Assembly: GCF_051014685.1 (NCBI RefSeq)
Contig: NW_027478877.1
Span: 248,001-312,000 of the forward strand
Direction of reading: 5' to 3'
From: Ptiloglossa arizonensis
Lineage: Eukaryota; Arthropoda; Insecta; Hymenoptera; Colletidae
Length of the DNA: 64,000 nt
This document shows, piece by piece, positions 63,701 through 64,000 of the stretch (position 1 is the first letter of the stretch; the number at the start of each line of letters is the position of its first letter). A program made the position numbers and the translations under genes. A model generated the notes under the pieces. The model made no database searches, was not told where the DNA came from, and saw only the letters and a list, made by a program, of their open reading frames with translations.

Positions 63701-64000
63701 AACGGTATGAGTAGTTTTCCCCTAGGCCGTTCTAGTTATTCGTTTCGAGCATCAGAAATGCGAAAATTGGGAGTTTCTCAAGCGTTTCTTACCTCAAAAC
63801 TGCCATATCTCGCGAACGGATTGACCAATCCGCAAAGTTTCTGTTGCATCTGAAAGTAGAAACTCGCCCCATTACAACGGTGTGAGTAGTTTTCCCCTAG
63901 GCCGTTCTAGTTATTCGTTTCGAGCATCAGAAATGCGAAAATTGGGAGTTTCTCAAGCGTTTCTTACCTCAAAACTGCCATATCTCGCGAACGGATTGAC
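57750..64000. repeat. Satellite region 5, aaatgcg family with an 8-monomer HOR
   Basis: No gene. This right end introduces catcagaaatgcg (at 57978, 58678, 58853 and onward). An 8-monomer HOR runs 58100-59499 and restarts at 59500 for five monomers: catgtctcg with actcgaccc; tatcgcgcg with aaatttctcttgc; acgaagattt with tttcacaag; aaatgcg; ggtgtgag with aaatgcg. The run tatcgcgcg to ggtgtgag is seen again from 63350 to the window edge. A three-monomer set at 60550-61074 recurs six monomers later at 61600-62124. The array continues past the window. Confidence 0.88.
63875..64000. repeat. Partial terminal monomer (126 of 175 bp)
   Basis: It begins caacggtgtgag and is cut by the window edge after attgac. 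It matches the ggtgtgag/aaatgcg monomers at 58800 and 60200, so the next monomers outside the window may continue that HOR order. Confidence 0.95.

Larger units (their letters stand above)
1..64000. repeat. 175-bp satellite DNA array, 365 complete monomers plus one partial
   Basis: The motif caacggtatgag (or close variants) recurs every 175 bp from position 1 to 63875. The offset 63875-1 equals 365 x 175 minus one, which matches the three 1-bp deletions and two 1-bp insertions found on reading through. All copies are in the same orientation and most differ from each other at only a few positions. Conserved landmarks, by monomer position, are CCTAGG at 22-27, tcgtttcgag at 41-50, aagcgtttcttacct at 81-95, TCGCGA at 111-116 and the dyad around gaccaatcc at 118-133. 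No non-satellite sequence interrupts the array and neither edge of the window leaves it. The family is not one I recognise. Nucleosome-scale length, homogeneity and HOR structure indicate constitutive heterochromatin, perhaps a centromere; the location is inferred, not shown. Confidence 0.99.

Noticed and set aside
1..64000. CRISPR array
   Set aside because: The repeats are contiguous 175-bp units with no unique spacers and no cas genes, and repeat length is far above the CRISPR range.
1..64000. CENP-B box
   Set aside because: The two ttcg sites (monomer 40-43 and 45-48) lack the required A and CGGG at the right spacing, and the minus strand has no match.
1..64000. tRNA-derived or Pol III promoter element
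   Set aside because: No convincing A box and B box pair; cgaacggattgacc only loosely resembles a B box.
1..64000. Identification of the species from the satellite
   Set aside because: I do not recognise the consensus; naming a taxon would be a guess.

Overview
The whole 64 kb window is one uninterrupted tandem array of a single satellite DNA family. The monomer is 175 bp. With the phase set at the motif caacggtatgag, there are 365 complete monomers plus a 126-bp partial copy at the right edge (63875-64000), all head to tail on the same strand. Only five monomers depart from 175 bp, each by one base: 174 bp at 2801, 11376 and 15925; 176 bp at 5775 and 18024. I see no unique DNA, transposon, inversion, telomeric repeat, RNA gene or credible protein-coding gene. 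The two longest open frames (15932-16252 and 19668-19928) are by-products of mutations in the repeat.

The organism is almost certainly a eukaryote, and the locus is centromeric, pericentromeric, subtelomeric or other heterochromatin: a roughly nucleosome-length monomer in hundreds of near-identical copies with nested higher-order repeats (HORs) is typical of such DNA. I do not recognise the family and cannot name the species. The consensus is about 45% GC. By my count it has 11 CpG in 175 bp, about 1.3 times expectation, so it shows no CpG depletion. There is no match to the CENP-B box.

Layout, using the variable site at monomer positions 59-72 and private substitutions as markers: (1) 1-9975, rich in the aagaaaattt type, with an 8-monomer HOR at 4200-7700; (2) 9976-18199, an 11-monomer HOR followed by a derived 7-monomer HOR; (3) 18200-43224, a mosaic carrying the gcctttctag, cctgggccgttcttg and gccgttccag markers, with a second 11-monomer HOR (29750-33599), a 5-monomer HOR (37450-40424) and large duplicated blocks; (4) 43225-57749, a more uniform stretch of the gcgaaaattggg type, interrupted at 45850-51099 by a 30-monomer block of region-3 material; (5) 57750-64000, marked by aaatgcgaaaattggg, with an 8-monomer HOR. 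Shared private mutations, chimeric monomers at block joints and duplication offsets in whole numbers of monomers all point to growth by unequal exchange and gene conversion.

Within the monomer the most interesting structures are a 16-bp near-continuous dyad containing CCAAT, an 11-bp-phased set of A/T tracts, and on the minus strand a good splice acceptor and donor bracketing a 57-nt open segment. These are sequence observations; no function is shown.
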